Assembly (NCBI RefSeq): GCF_005222485.1
Contig: NZ_CP029078.1
Location: forward strand, 1,826,001 to 1,890,000
Direction of reading: 5' to 3'
DNA from: Streptomyces griseoviridis
GTDB taxonomy: Bacteria > Actinomycetota > Actinomycetes > Streptomycetales > Streptomycetaceae
Length of the DNA stretch: 64,000 nucleotides
Shown here: positions 34,035 to 44,360 of the stretch, piece by piece
Layout: the number at the start of each line of letters is the position of its first letter
Numbering within the stretch: position 1 is the first letter of the stretch
Program-made: the position numbers and the translations under genes
The notes under the pieces: generated by a model
The model's database searches: none
Seen by the model: only the letters and a program-made list of their open reading frames with translations
Told to the model about the DNA's origin: nothing

Positions 34035-35267
34035 TCATTCGTCCGCGTCCGCTGTGTCGAGGATGCCGGGCAGCGCCCGGAGAAACGCCTCCACCTCGTC
34101 GTCGCCGAGGTTCAGCGGGGGCATCAGCCGGACGACGTCGGGGGCGGGCGCGTTCACCAGGAATCCGACCTCCTGAGCCGCCTGTTGCACCTGGGGCGCG
34201 TGGGGCTCGGTGAGCACGATACCCAGCAGCAGGCCCGCGCCCCTGACATGAGCGACCTTCGGGTGGCCGAGGCCCTCGATCCCGTCCCGCAGGGCGCCGC
34301 TCTGCCGCTTGACGTTCTCGAGCAGTCCGTCGTTCGCGATGGTGTCGAGGACGGCGAGTCCGGCGGCGCAGGCGACCGGGTTGCCGCCGAAGGTGGTGCC
34401 GTGCTGGCCGGGTTCGAGCAGGTCGGCGGCGCGCCCGAAGGCGACGGTGGCGCCCAGCGGCAGCCCGCCGCCGAGGCCCTTGGCGAGGGTGACGACATCG
34501 GGCAGGACGCCCTCGTGGGCCTGGTACTCGAACCAGTGCCCGGTGCGGCCGACGCCGGTCTGGACCTCGTCGAGGACGAGGAGGGACCCGGTGGCGGCGG
34601 TGATCGCGCGGGCCGCCTTGAGGTAGCCGGGCGGCGGGACGACGACGCCGTTCTCGCCCTGGACGGGCTCGATGACGACGAGCGCGGTCTCCTCGGTCAC
34701 GGCGGCGGCCAGCGCCTGCGCGTCGCCGTACGGGACGTGCGTGACGTCGCCGGGCAGCGGCAGGAACGGCTGCTGCTTGGCGGGCTGTCCGGTGAGCGCG
34801 AGGGCGCCCATGGTGCGGCCGTGGAAGCCGCCGTGGGTGGCGACCATGTGGCTGCGCCCGGTGCGCCGGCCGATCTTGAAGGCGCCTTCGTTGGCCTCGC
34901 CGCCCGAGTTGCAGAAGTAGACCTTGCCGTCCCGGCCGAAGAGTTCCAGGAGCCGTTCGGCGAGGGCGACGGGCGGTTCGGCGATGAAGAGGTTGGAGAC
35001 ATGGCCGAGGGAGGCGATCTGCCGGGTGACGGCCTCGACGATCGCCGGGTGGGCGTGGCCGAGGGCGTTGACGGCGATTCCGCCGACGAAGTCGAGGTAC
35101 TCCTTGCCGTCGGCGTCCCAGAGCCGTGTGCCGGCGCCGCGGACCAGGGGCAGCCGGGGGGTGCCGTAGTTGTTCATGAGCGCGCCCTGCCACCGCTGGG
35201 TCAGCTCGGCGTTGCCGGTGGTACCGGTCGTGCTGCTCGTGCCCGTCATGCTGGTCGTGCTGGTCAT
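34035..35267 (-). CDS. argD: Acetylornithine aminotransferase
   Basis: A 410-residue class III aminotransferase using PLP; it converts N-acetylglutamate semialdehyde to N-acetylornithine. Landmarks: [43 protein letters not shown] and the PLP lysine in [14 protein letters not shown], then [14 protein letters not shown]. The first 19 residues are a Thr/Ser/Gly run ([18 protein letters not shown]) with no counterpart in the fold; a later start is possible but none has a better ribosome site. It overlaps argB by four bases. Confidence 0.95.
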   Translation of the reverse strand: MTSTTSMTGTSSTTGTTGNAELTQRWQGALMNNYGTPRLPLVRGAGTRLWDADGKEYLDFVGGIAVNALGHAHPAIVEAVTRQIASLGHVSNLFIAEPPVALAERLLELFGRDGKVYFCNSGGEANEGAFKIGRRTGRSHMVATHGGFHGRTMGALALTGQPAKQQPFLPLPGDVTHVPYGDAQALAAAVTEETALVVIEPVQGENGVVVPPPGYLKAARAITAATGSLLVLDEVQTGVGRTGHWFEYQAHEGVLPDVVTLAKGLGGGLPLGATVAFGRAADLLEPGQHGTTFGGNPVACAAGLAVLDTIANDGLLENVKRQSGALRDGIEGLGHPKVAHVRGAGLLLGIVLTEPHAPQVQQAAQEVGFLVNAPAPDVVRLMPPLNLGDDEVEAFLRALPGILDTADADE

Positions 35268-36169
35268 CGGTGCGCCCCCTGCGAATCGTCGGGCACGACC
35301 ATCGTGCCGATGCCCTCATCCGTGAAGATCTCCAGCAGGATCGAGTGCTGGACCCGGCCGTCGATGACCCGGGCGGTGGTGACGCCGTTGCGCACGGCGT
35401 GCAGGCAGCCCTCCATCTTCGGCACCATGCCGGACGACAACTCCGGCAGCAGCCGCTCCAGTTGGGACGCGGTGAGGCGGCTGATCACCTCGTCGGAGTG
35501 CGGCCAGTCCTCGTAGAGGCCCTCGACGTCGGTGAGGACCATGAGGGTCTCGGCGCCCAGTGCCGCAGCGAGTGCCGCAGCCGCCGTATCAGCATTGACG
35601 TTGTAGACATGTCCGTCGTCCTGACTGCGGGCGATGGAGGAGATGACGGGGATGCGGCCGTCGGCGAGCAGGGCCTCGATCGCGCCCGTGTCGATCGCGG
35701 TGATCTCGCCGACCCGCCCGATGTCGACCGACTCGCCGTCGATCAGGGGCCGGTGTTTGACGGCGCTGATGGTGTGCGCGTCCTCGCCGGTCAACCCGAC
35801 GGCCAGCGGGCCGTGTTGGTTGAGCAGGCCGACGAGTTCGCGCTGCACCTGGCCCGCGAGGACCATCCGGACGACGTCCATCGCGTCCTCCGTGGTGACC
35901 CGCAGCCCGGCCTTGAACTCGCTGACGATGCCGTGCCGTTCGAGGGCGGCGCTGATCTGCGGGCCGCCGCCGTGCACGACGACGGGCTTGAGCCCGGCCT
36001 GCCGCAGGAAGACCACGTCCTGGGCGAAGGCGGCCTTCAACTCCTCATCGACCATGGCGTTCCCGCCGAACTTGATGACGACGACACGGCCGTTGTGCCG
36101 GGTCAGCCAGGGCAGCGCCTCGATGAGGATCTGCGCCTTCGGCAGCGCGGTGTGCTTACGGGTGCTCAT
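35264..36169 (-). CDS. argB: Acetylglutamate kinase
   Basis: A 301-residue amino-acid kinase that phosphorylates N-acetylglutamate. Landmarks: [11 protein letters not shown] (ATP phosphate-binding Lys and Gly), [28 protein letters not shown], and [20 protein letters not shown], with KMEGCLHAV near the end. The N-terminal extension ([17 protein letters not shown]) is the helix that in arginine-sensitive, hexameric enzymes links dimers, so feedback inhibition by arginine is likely. ATG 36169 overlaps the argJ stop by four bases. Confidence 0.96.
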   Translation of the reverse strand: MSTRKHTALPKAQILIEALPWLTRHNGRVVVIKFGGNAMVDEELKAAFAQDVVFLRQAGLKPVVVHGGGPQISAALERHGIVSEFKAGLRVTTEDAMDVVRMVLAGQVQRELVGLLNQHGPLAVGLTGEDAHTISAVKHRPLIDGESVDIGRVGEITAIDTGAIEALLADGRIPVISSIARSQDDGHVYNVNADTAAAALAAALGAETLMVLTDVEGLYEDWPHSDEVISRLTASQLERLLPELSSGMVPKMEGCLHAVRNGVTTARVIDGRVQHSILLEIFTDEGIGTMVVPDDSQGAHR

Positions 36170-37317
36170 GACGAGTACGCGCTGTTCTCGTGGACGTAGT
36201 CGGCGGTGAGGTCGTTGGTCCAGATGGTGGCCGTCTCGGTGCCGGCCGCGAGGTCGGCGACGATGTGCACCTCGCGGTAGCGCATGTCGACCTTGTCGCG
36301 GTCCTCGCCGACGCCGCCGTTCTTGCAGACCCAGACGCCGTTGATGGCGACGTTCAGACGGTCCGGTTCGAAGGCGGCGCGGGTGGTGCCGATGGCGGAC
36401 AGGACCCGGCCCCAGTTGGGGTCCTCGCCGTGCAGGGCGCACTTGAGGAGGTTGTTGCGGGCGATGGAGCGGCCCACCTCGACGGCGTCGTCCTCGGTCG
36501 CGGCGCCCACCACCTCGATCCTGATGTCCTTGCTCGCGCCCTCGGCGTCCCGGATGAGCTGCTGCCCGAGGTCGTCGCAGACGGCGCGCACGGCGTCGGC
36601 GAACTCCGCCTCGGCCGGGGTGGTGCCGGAGGAGCCGGAGGCGAGCAGCAGCACGGTGTCGTTGGTGGACATGCAGCCGTCGGAGTCGACGCGGTCGAAG
36701 GTGACCTTGGTGGCGGCCCGCAGCGCGCGGTCGAGCGCCTCGCCGTCCACGACGGCGTCGGTGGTGAGGACGACCAGCATGGTGGCGAGGCCGGGGGCGA
36801 GCATGCCCGCGCCCTTGGCCATGCCGCCGACGGTCCAGCCGTCCCGGGTGACGACGGACGTCTTGTGGACGGTGTCAGTGGTCTTGATGGCGATGGCGGC
36901 CTTCTCGCCGCCGTGCTCGGAGAGCGCTCCCGCGGCCGTCTCGACGCCCGGCAGGAGCTTGTCCATCGGCAGCAGCACACCGATCAGGCCGGTGGAGCAG
37001 ACGGCGATCTCGATGGCGCCGCGCCCGAGGACCTCGCCGGCCCGCTCGGCGGTGGCGTGGGTGTCCTGGAAGCCCTTGGGACCCGTACAGGCGTTGGCGC
37101 CACCGGAGTTGAGGACGACCGCGGAGACCTGGCCGCTGCCGATGACCTGCTCGGACCAGAGCACCGGGGCGGCCTTCACGCGGTTGGAGGTGAAGACGCC
37201 CGCGGCGGCGCGGCGCGGGCCGTCGTTGACCACGAGGGCCAGGTCAGGGTTGCCGTTCTGCTTGATCCCGGCGGCGATCCCCGCCGCCCGGAAGCCCTTG
37301 GCTGCCGTCACGCTCAC
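36166..37317 (-). CDS. argJ: Bifunctional ornithine acetyltransferase/N-acetylglutamate synthase
   Basis: A 383-residue ArgJ that recycles the acetyl group from N-acetylornithine to glutamate and may also use acetyl-CoA. The self-cleavage site is in [20 protein letters not shown]; the Thr after Ala becomes the nucleophile and N-terminus of the beta chain. The oxyanion-type [11 protein letters not shown] and C-terminal [16 protein letters not shown] are also typical. Coupled to argB downstream by an ATGA overlap; 85 bp separate it from argC upstream. Confidence 0.96.
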   Translation of the reverse strand: MSVTAAKGFRAAGIAAGIKQNGNPDLALVVNDGPRRAAAGVFTSNRVKAAPVLWSEQVIGSGQVSAVVLNSGGANACTGPKGFQDTHATAERAGEVLGRGAIEIAVCSTGLIGVLLPMDKLLPGVETAAGALSEHGGEKAAIAIKTTDTVHKTSVVTRDGWTVGGMAKGAGMLAPGLATMLVVLTTDAVVDGEALDRALRAATKVTFDRVDSDGCMSTNDTVLLLASGSSGTTPAEAEFADAVRAVCDDLGQQLIRDAEGASKDIRIEVVGAATEDDAVEVGRSIARNNLLKCALHGEDPNWGRVLSAIGTTRAAFEPDRLNVAINGVWVCKNGGVGEDRDKVDMRYREVHIVADLAAGTETATIWTNDLTADYVHENSAYSS

Positions 37318-37402
37318 TGCGTCTCCTCGTTCGCTTCGTGGCCCGCGGGGCGCGGTGCCGCGGCCGTCGTCGGCTGCGGCCGGCCGGCCGCGCGCGTGTC
37401 GC

Positions 37403-38530
<1,128 letters not shown>

Positions 38531-38535
<5 letters not shown>

Positions 38536-39220
38536 AGGATCCCCCGGGGCGCCCGGCCCGTCCGGAACGTGCGTCGCCCGTCGCCCCGGCGAGGCCCGGG
38601 GCGCCCGGAACGATCAGGCGGCTCTCGTAGGCGACCACGACGAGTTGGGCCCTGCTGGACACCTCCAGCTTGTGCATGATCCGGTTGATGTGCGACTTGA
38701 CGGTCAGCGGACGCACGTCGAGCGCTCGGGCGATGGCGGTGTTGTCGGGCTGCGTGGCGATGAGGGCGAGCACCTCGCGTTCGCGCCGGGTCAGTGGCGT
38801 CAGCGCCCCGCGGGAGGCGGCGGCCTGGGGCGCCGGAGTGGGCGCGGGCGAGATGACCATGGCGCCGGCGAGGACGACGTCCAGCGCGGCGAGGAAGGCG
38901 TCGGGTTCGAGGTAGGGGCCGAGCACGCCGGTCACCCCGGCCCCCGCGAGGAGGGGCAGTTCGGCCGCGGGGACCTGCCCGAGCACGGCGACCCTGGTGC
39001 ACGCGGCGGCGCGCCGCAGCCGTGTCCGGACCGCGGCGGACGGGCCCCGGACGAGTTCCCCGGCGTCGACCAGCAGAAGGTCGCGGGGGACCGGCGCGGT
39101 CAGGGCGTCGGCGAGGGTCGCCGTCTGGGCCGGGAGGGCGAAGGCGGGGGACGCGCCGATGACGCGTGCGCAGGCGTCCCGGACGAGGGCCGGGCCGCCC
39201 GCGAGGAGCACTCGGTGCAT
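38531..39220 (-). CDS. LuxR/NarL-type regulator with a degenerate receiver
   Basis: A 229-residue regulator. The C-terminal GerE/LuxR HTH is clear: LTRREREVLALIATQPDNTA followed by IARALDVRPLTVKSHINRIM. The N-terminal half resembles a response-regulator receiver, with a candidate Asp at 52 in LLLVDAGEL, but the acidic pair that normally follows the first strand is absent (RVLLAGGPAL), so phosphorylation is doubtful. It follows the MMPL exporter gene by 69 bp on the same strand. No partner kinase is adjacent. The last codons fall in the heptamer repeat. Confidence 0.82.
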
Positions 39221-39289
39221 CGGCGTGTCCTTCGGACAGGGGCGGGCCCGCGGTGCCGTGGCGGCCGCGGGCCCGTGGGACGGTGGTGG

Positions 39290-41494
39290 TCAGTGGTCGC
39301 GGTCCGCGGGTCCCGCGTAGCTGGGTTCGCGGACGGCGGGAGCGGCGGGGGTGCGCCCCGCGAGCTTCTCGCCCTCGATGTCGACGTGGGGCAGGACGCG
39401 GTCGATCCAGGCGGGCAGGGCCCAGGCGCGCTTGCCGAGGAGGGCGAGGGCGGCCGGCACGATCGTCATGCGGACGACGAACGCGTCGAAGGCGACGGCG
39501 ACGGCGAGGCCGAACCCGAGCGACTTGATCATGGCTTCCTGGGAGCCGACGAAGCCGGCGAAGACGCTGATCATGATGAGGGCCGCGGCGGTGACGACGG
39601 TGGAGCTCTGCCTGAAGCCGACCTCGATCGCGGTGCGGGCGTCGGCTCCGTGGACGTACGCCTCGCGCATCCGGGTGACCAGGAAGACCTGGTAGTCCAT
39701 GGCGAGGCCGAACACGATGCCGACCATCAGGACCGGCATCAGGCTCATGACGGGGCCGGTCTGCTCCAGGCCGATGAGGTCCTTCAGCCACCCCCACTGG
39801 AAGACGGCGACGAGGGCGCCGAGGGAGGCCAGCACGGAGAGCAGGAAACCGAGGGCCGCCTTGACGGGGACCAGGATCGACCGGAAGACGAGGATCAGCA
39901 CGAGGACGGCCAGGCCGACGACGAGGGCCAGATAGGGCACGATCGCCGCGCTGAACTTGTCGGAGATGTCGATGTTGAGGGCCGTGGTGCCGGTCACGAG
40001 GGAGCGGGTACCGGTGTCGGACCGCAGTTCACCGGTGAGACCGCGGATGTCGGCGACGAGGTTCTTGGTGGCGTCGCTGCCCGGGGCGCTCCGGGGGACG
40101 ACGGTGATGATCGCGGTGTCGCCGCTCTCGTTGAAGACGGCCGGGGTGACGGCGGCCACGTCCCGGAGATCGGCGAGGGACGTGCCCAGCTTCTCGGCGC
40201 CGCTGCGGGCGGCGGCCGGGTCCCGGTCGTCGACGGTCACGGTGAGGGGCCCGTTGAAGCCGGGTCCGAAGGACTCGGACAGCATGTCGTAGGCCTTGCG
40301 CTGGGTGGACGAGGCGGCCTTGGAACCGTCGTCGGGCAGCCCGAGTTCGAGCTGGGTGGCCGGGAGGGCGACCACGCCGAGAGCGACCACCGCCAGCAGC
40401 AGCATCTGGGCGGGCTTGCGCAGGACGTGGGAGATCCAGCGCTGCCCCAGACCCGGCTTGACGGAGGCGGGCTTCTGACGTTTCCGGCCGCGGACGCGCT
40501 CACCCGCGAAGCCGAGGAGGGCGGGGACCAGCGTCGTGGCGACGAGGACGGCGACGACGACGGCTCCGGCGGCGGCGAGTCCCATCGCGGTCAGGATGGG
40601 CAGGTTCACCACCGCGAGCCCCGCGAGGGCGATGACGACGGTCAGTCCGGCGAAGACGACGGCGGAACCGGCGGTGCCGTTGGCGCGGGCGGCGGCCTCG
40701 CGGGCGTCGTGGCCGTCCGCGCGTTCGGAGCGGTAGCGGGAGACGATGAACAGGGCGTAGTCGATGCCGACCGCGATGCCCAGCATCGTGGCGAGGGCCG
40801 AGGCGTTGCTGTTGAGGTCGAGCGGGCCGCTGAGCGCCGTGATGGCGGCCATGCTCACGCCCACTCCGAGCAGCGCGGTGAGCAGGGGCAGTCCGGCGGC
40901 GACGAGGGAGCCGAAGGTGAGGAGAAGGATGACGGCGGCCAGGGCGAAGCCGATGGCCTCGGCCGTGTGGCTCTCCTCGGGGGCGGCCAGCGCGCTGCCG
41001 GATGCCTCCACCGTCAGCCCCTGGTCGCGACCGGACTCCAGGGCCTTGTCGAGGCCGGTGTGGTCGCCGTCGGTGAGGTCGGAGTCGGATGCGGTGTAGG
41101 TGACCTGGGCGTAGGCGGTGGTGCCGTCCGCGCTGACCGCCTTCGCGGCGAAGGGGTCGCTGACCTGCCCGACACGGGCCGAGGAGTCCTTGATCCCGGC
41201 CAGGGTCGCTTCGAGGGCCGCCTTGTTCCCCGAGGCGGTTATCTTCTCGCCGTCGGGTGCGCGCAGCACGACGCGGGCGGTGGCTCCTTCGGCGTTGGCC
41301 GCCGGGAACTTCTCCCCCAGCAGGTCGAAGGCGCGCTGGGCCTCCGTGCCGGGCAGGGTGATGCTCGAACTGGCGGGACCCGAGCCGGCGGAGGCGCCGA
41401 TGCCCACGGCGCCCAGGACGAGCGCCCAGAGAAGGACGACCAGCCAGCGCCGCTCGAACGCGGCCCCGCCGATCTTGTGGAGGAAGGTGGCCAT
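39290..41494 (-). CDS. MMPL-family (RND) transporter
   Basis: A 734-residue polytopic exporter with the two-fold RND layout: TM1, a large outside loop (about 40-190), TM2-6, then the same again. Each half has the conserved Asp-containing helix: GIAVGIDYALFIVSRYRSE and IVFGLAMDYQVFLVTRMRE, used for proton coupling in MmpL proteins. Actinomycete relatives export lipids or small hydrophobic molecules. It lies between a TetR gene upstream and a LuxR-type gene downstream, all one direction, so a TetR-controlled efflux unit is likely. Cargo unknown. Confidence 0.9.
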   Translation of the reverse strand: MATFLHKIGGAAFERRWLVVLLWALVLGAVGIGASAGSGPASSSITLPGTEAQRAFDLLGEKFPAANAEGATARVVLRAPDGEKITASGNKAALEATLAGIKDSSARVGQVSDPFAAKAVSADGTTAYAQVTYTASDSDLTDGDHTGLDKALESGRDQGLTVEASGSALAAPEESHTAEAIGFALAAVILLLTFGSLVAAGLPLLTALLGVGVSMAAITALSGPLDLNSNASALATMLGIAVGIDYALFIVSRYRSERADGHDAREAAARANGTAGSAVVFAGLTVVIALAGLAVVNLPILTAMGLAAAGAVVVAVLVATTLVPALLGFAGERVRGRKRQKPASVKPGLGQRWISHVLRKPAQMLLLAVVALGVVALPATQLELGLPDDGSKAASSTQRKAYDMLSESFGPGFNGPLTVTVDDRDPAAARSGAEKLGTSLADLRDVAAVTPAVFNESGDTAIITVVPRSAPGSDATKNLVADIRGLTGELRSDTGTRSLVTGTTALNIDISDKFSAAIVPYLALVVGLAVLVLILVFRSILVPVKAALGFLLSVLASLGALVAVFQWGWLKDLIGLEQTGPVMSLMPVLMVGIVFGLAMDYQVFLVTRMREAYVHGADARTAIEVGFRQSSTVVTAAALIMISVFAGFVGSQEAMIKSLGFGLAVAVAFDAFVVRMTIVPAALALLGKRAWALPAWIDRVLPHVDIEGEKLAGRTPAAPAVREPSYAGPADRDH

Positions 41495-41682
41495 GAGGGA
41501 GACGCTCCGGATCGATGGTGTTTTCGGACGTGCGGTGCCCTGAGCCCGGCCGATGGCGGACCGGGCCCGAAGAGGGCGTACGGGAAGGGAACGAGCGGCG
41601 TCGGGCCGTCGTCAGGACGTGCGGGGTCGCCGGACGCGCCGGTGGGCGCGGCCGGAAGGCGGTAGGGGCCGGGGTCGTCGGG

Positions 41683-42294
41683 TCAGGCGGTGGCGGGCCG
41701 CGCGGTGAGAGCCGGCAGGAGCACCAACTCGACCACGGTCTCCATCAGTTCCTGGGTCGCCGGGGTCCCGTGGAGGATGTTCTGCGCGAGCCAGGGGCCG
41801 AGGAGGATCTGGTCCGCCAGGTCGATGACCGGGTTTCCGGCTTCGATCTCTCCCCTGGCCACCGCGCGTTCGCACAGCTGGGCCAGATCGCGCAGGATCG
41901 GGTGGATCAGCATCTCGCGGACGACCTCCATGAGGCCCTCGTCCTGGACGATGGCGGCCGGCATCGAGGTGAAGGTGCCCCTGGCCGGATCGTCGGCCAC
42001 CAGGTACCGCGCGGCCTCCATCAGGTCGCCGCGCAGCGTCCCGGTGTCGATGCTGGACAGGTCCTTCCTGGTATCCGTGGTGAGGGCCTTCCACGCCGAG
42101 ATCACCAGGCGCGGCTTGCTCTCCCACTGCCGGTAGAGCGTCGCCGTGCTGCACTTCGCCCGCTGCGCGACCGCGGCCATGGTCACCTGCTCGTACCCGA
42201 CCTCACCGACGAGCTGAGCCGTCACCAGCAGCAGCTCCCGCTCCCGCTCCGCGGTGAGCTTGCGGCGGCGCGACGCCACAGGTGCCTCGGTCAT
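41683..42294 (-). CDS. TetR-family regulator
   Basis: A 203-residue regulator. The HTH is VTMAAVAQRAKCSTATLYRQ within residues about 37-58; the C-terminal domain resembles the TetR_C_11 type with QILLGPWLAQNILHG. It starts at ATG 42294 with GGGGAG upstream. The MMPL exporter follows 190 bp downstream on the same strand and is its probable target. Three 15-bp direct repeats precede the gene and are candidate operators. Confidence 0.87.
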   Translation of the reverse strand: MTEAPVASRRRKLTAERERELLLVTAQLVGEVGYEQVTMAAVAQRAKCSTATLYRQWESKPRLVISAWKALTTDTRKDLSSIDTGTLRGDLMEAARYLVADDPARGTFTSMPAAIVQDEGLMEVVREMLIHPILRDLAQLCERAVARGEIEAGNPVIDLADQILLGPWLAQNILHGTPATQELMETVVELVLLPALTARPATA

Positions 42295-42360
42295 GGCTGC
42301 TCCCCGGTCAGGTCCGTAGTCGACACCAGAACTGTAGCCACCCACTGAAGCGAAAATCAA

Positions 42361-42405
42361 GTTTTCGAAACTGGCGTTTTCGAAACGAGGGTTTTCGATC
42401 GCAGG
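42361..42405. promoter_or_regulatory. Three 15-bp iterons upstream of the TetR gene
   Basis: gttttcgaaactggc, gttttcgaaacgagg and gttttcgatcgcagg follow each other in exact 15-bp register. The first two contain the palindrome TTTCGAAA. A further cgaaaa half-site precedes them at 42351. They lie between the divergent TetR and P-loop kinase genes and may bind TetR. Confidence 0.65.
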
Positions 42406-42487
42406 AGCCTGTCTCCGGCCCTGCGGCCCCGCCCCGGCCGTGGGCCGCCCGACCGGCCGGTCGCACGGCCCCGGCTAACCTGGCCCC

Positions 42488-43015
42488 ATGATCGTGTGGC
42501 TCAACGGAACGCATGGCGTCGGCAAGACGACGACCAGCGCGCTGGTACGGGAGTTGATCCCCGGGTCCCGGGTCCTCGACGCCGAGAAGGTCGGCGAGAC
42601 GCTCATGGACATCGCGCCGTCGCTGCCCTGGACGGGCAACTTCCAGGACTGGCCGCCGTGGCGGCCGCTCGTCGTCGAGACCGCGCGGCACGTCCTCGAC
42701 TACACCGGCGGCACCCTGGTGATGCCGATGACCGTGCTGGTCGAGCCGCACTGGCGGGAGATCAGCGCGGGCCTCGCCCACCATGGCATCCCGGTACGGC
42801 ACTTCGTCCTGCACGCCGACCAGGACACCCTGCGCGGACGCATCGACGGGGACCTGGTCATGGGCCCGTCCGACTTCCGGCTGCGGTATCTGGAGCCCTA
42901 CGCGGAGGCGGCCCGCACCTGGCTGCACACAGCGGCCGAGGTCGTCGACACCACCCGCCTGACGCCCGCCGAGGCCGCCCGGCGGATCGCGGAGTCCGTC
43001 GCCGTCACGCCGTGA
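42488..43015 (+). CDS. P-loop ATP-binding protein (TmrB-like)
   Basis: A 175-residue nucleotide-binding protein starting MIVWLNGTHGVGKTTTSALV, a clean Walker A at 6-16 preceded by the WLNG strand typical of the TmrB/AAA_33-like kinases. Later parts include LDAEKVGETLMDIAP, a TGGTLVMPMTVL strand and RPLVVETARHVLDY. TmrB itself protects against tunicamycin, but most chromosomal relatives are uncharacterised and may phosphorylate a small molecule. Its 3' end overlaps the convergent GtrA gene by 11 bp. Confidence 0.78.
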   Translation: MIVWLNGTHGVGKTTTSALVRELIPGSRVLDAEKVGETLMDIAPSLPWTGNFQDWPPWRPLVVETARHVLDYTGGTLVMPMTVLVEPHWREISAGLAHHGIPVRHFVLHADQDTLRGRIDGDLVMGPSDFRLRYLEPYAEAARTWLHTAAEVVDTTRLTPAEAARRIAESVAVTP

Positions 43016-43367
43016 CCATGATCCGGCGGGAGACCAGGAACGTCACCGGGATCGCCGCCAGAGACGCGATCAGCGGGGCGTACCCGCTGCCGACGTGCGC
43101 GAGGTCGACGAGGACGTACACGCCCGCCGTCGTGACCACGAGATTCGCCGCGTTCGACAGCGGGAACAGCAGGAATTTCCGCCAGGTGGGACGGATCCGA
43201 TAGGTGAACCGCGCGTTCAGGAAAAAGGATCCCGTCATGCTCAGCAGAGTGGCCAGAATATGCGCGACGAGATACGGGAACCAGGCCAGGAGCACCAGGT
43301 AGGGCCCGTAATAGGTCGCCGTGTTCAATACGCCGATCAGGGCGAAGACAAACATTTGCCGGGACAT
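43005..43367 (-). CDS. GtrA-family flippase-like membrane protein
   Basis: A 120-residue protein with four predicted helices and the GtrA pattern: FALIGVLNTATYYGPYLVL at the start, ILATLLSMTGSFFLNARFTY in the middle, and FLVSRRIMV at the end. GtrA/GtcA proteins are thought to flip undecaprenyl-phosphate-linked sugars to the outside. Its start overlaps the stop of the GT2 gene by one base (TGATG). With the GT2 and YfhO genes upstream it forms a three-gene sugar-decoration operon. Confidence 0.86.
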   Translation of the reverse strand: MSRQMFVFALIGVLNTATYYGPYLVLLAWFPYLVAHILATLLSMTGSFFLNARFTYRIRPTWRKFLLFPLSNAANLVVTTAGVYVLVDLAHVGSGYAPLIASLAAIPVTFLVSRRIMVTA

Positions 43368-44326
43368 CAGGGAATGAGGTCCTTCGCCCGGTCGGCGCGG
43401 TGCACATTGCTCGCCTTCACCAGGAAGTGCGGGCGCCCCTTCACCTCGTAGTAGATGCGCCCGGTGTACTCCCCGATCACCCCGAGCATCACCATCTGCA
43501 CCCCGGCGAGGCCCGTGACGGCGGTGACGATCGTGACGTAGCCGGGCGTCTGGACGCCGTTGACGAGCGCGGCGACCACGATCCACCCGGTGTAGACGCC
43601 CGCGCACAGCAGCAGCCCCATCCCGAGGTAGAGGGCGGCGCGCAGCGGCCGGTTGTTGAAGGACAGCACGCCGTCCAGGCCGTAGTTGAGCAGGCCGCGG
43701 AAGGTCCAGGAGCTGCGGCCGCCCTCGCGGGCCGCGTTCTCGTAGGTGAAGGTGGTGGCGGGGAAACCGACCCAGGCGAACAGGCCCTTGGAGAAGCGGT
43801 TGTACTCGGTGAGGGCCAGCACCGCGTCCACCACCCGCCGGGACATCATCCGGAAGTCGCCGACGCCGTCGACGAGTTCGACGTCGGTGAGCCGGTTGAC
43901 CAGCCGGTAGTAGAGGCGGGCCGCCAGCGTGCGGGCCATGCCGTCGCCGGTCCTGGTGCGTCGCGCGATCACCTGGTCGTAGCCCTGGCCGCGCAGCTCG
44001 ACCATGCGTTTCACCAGGTCCGGCGGGTGCTGGAGGTCCGCGTCCATGACGACGACGGAGTCCCCCGAGGCGTGTCGCAGGCCGGCGAGCAGGGCGGCCT
44101 CCTTGCCGAAGTTGCGGCTGAAGGAGAGGTAGCGCACCCGTGCGTCGAGGGCGGCGAGGCGTTCCAGCACGGCGAGCGTCCGGTCGCGGCTGCCGTCGTC
44201 GACGTAGACGAACTCCAGGTCGTGGCCGAGCGGAAGGAGTTCCTCCGCGAGCCTCTGGAGCCGTTCGTGGAAGCGGTCGAGGACGTCTTCCTCGTTGAAG
44301 CAGGGTGCGACGATCGAGAGGAGCAT
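43367..44326 (-). CDS. Polyprenyl-phosphate glycosyltransferase (GT2, GtrB/CsbB-like)
   Basis: A 319-residue membrane glycosyltransferase that should link a sugar nucleotide to undecaprenyl phosphate. The GT-A domain starts LLSIVAPCFNEEDVLDRFH, has YVDDGSRDRT, and the metal-binding DAD at 95-97 in VVVMDADLQHPPDL, then ARRTRTGDGMARTLAARLYY. Two C-terminal helices (about 230-255 and 265-290) anchor it, with GEYTGRIYYEVKGRPHF after them as in CsbB, GtrB and YkoT. Sugar specificity cannot be read. It is upstream-coupled to GtrA and lies 34 bp after the YfhO gene. Confidence 0.9.
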   Translation of the reverse strand: MLLSIVAPCFNEEDVLDRFHERLQRLAEELLPLGHDLEFVYVDDGSRDRTLAVLERLAALDARVRYLSFSRNFGKEAALLAGLRHASGDSVVVMDADLQHPPDLVKRMVELRGQGYDQVIARRTRTGDGMARTLAARLYYRLVNRLTDVELVDGVGDFRMMSRRVVDAVLALTEYNRFSKGLFAWVGFPATTFTYENAAREGGRSSWTFRGLLNYGLDGVLSFNNRPLRAALYLGMGLLLCAGVYTGWIVVAALVNGVQTPGYVTIVTAVTGLAGVQMVMLGVIGEYTGRIYYEVKGRPHFLVKASNVHRADRAKDLIP

Positions 44327-44360
44327 GGTTTCCCCCAGGGGCGGGTTCGCGGAGCGCCGG

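Noticed and set aside
35211..35267. Shorter start for argD to remove its Thr/Ser-rich N-terminus
   Set aside because: The ATG at 35267 overlaps the argB stop as ATGA, matching the coupling seen between argJ and argB; no later start has a better ribosome site.
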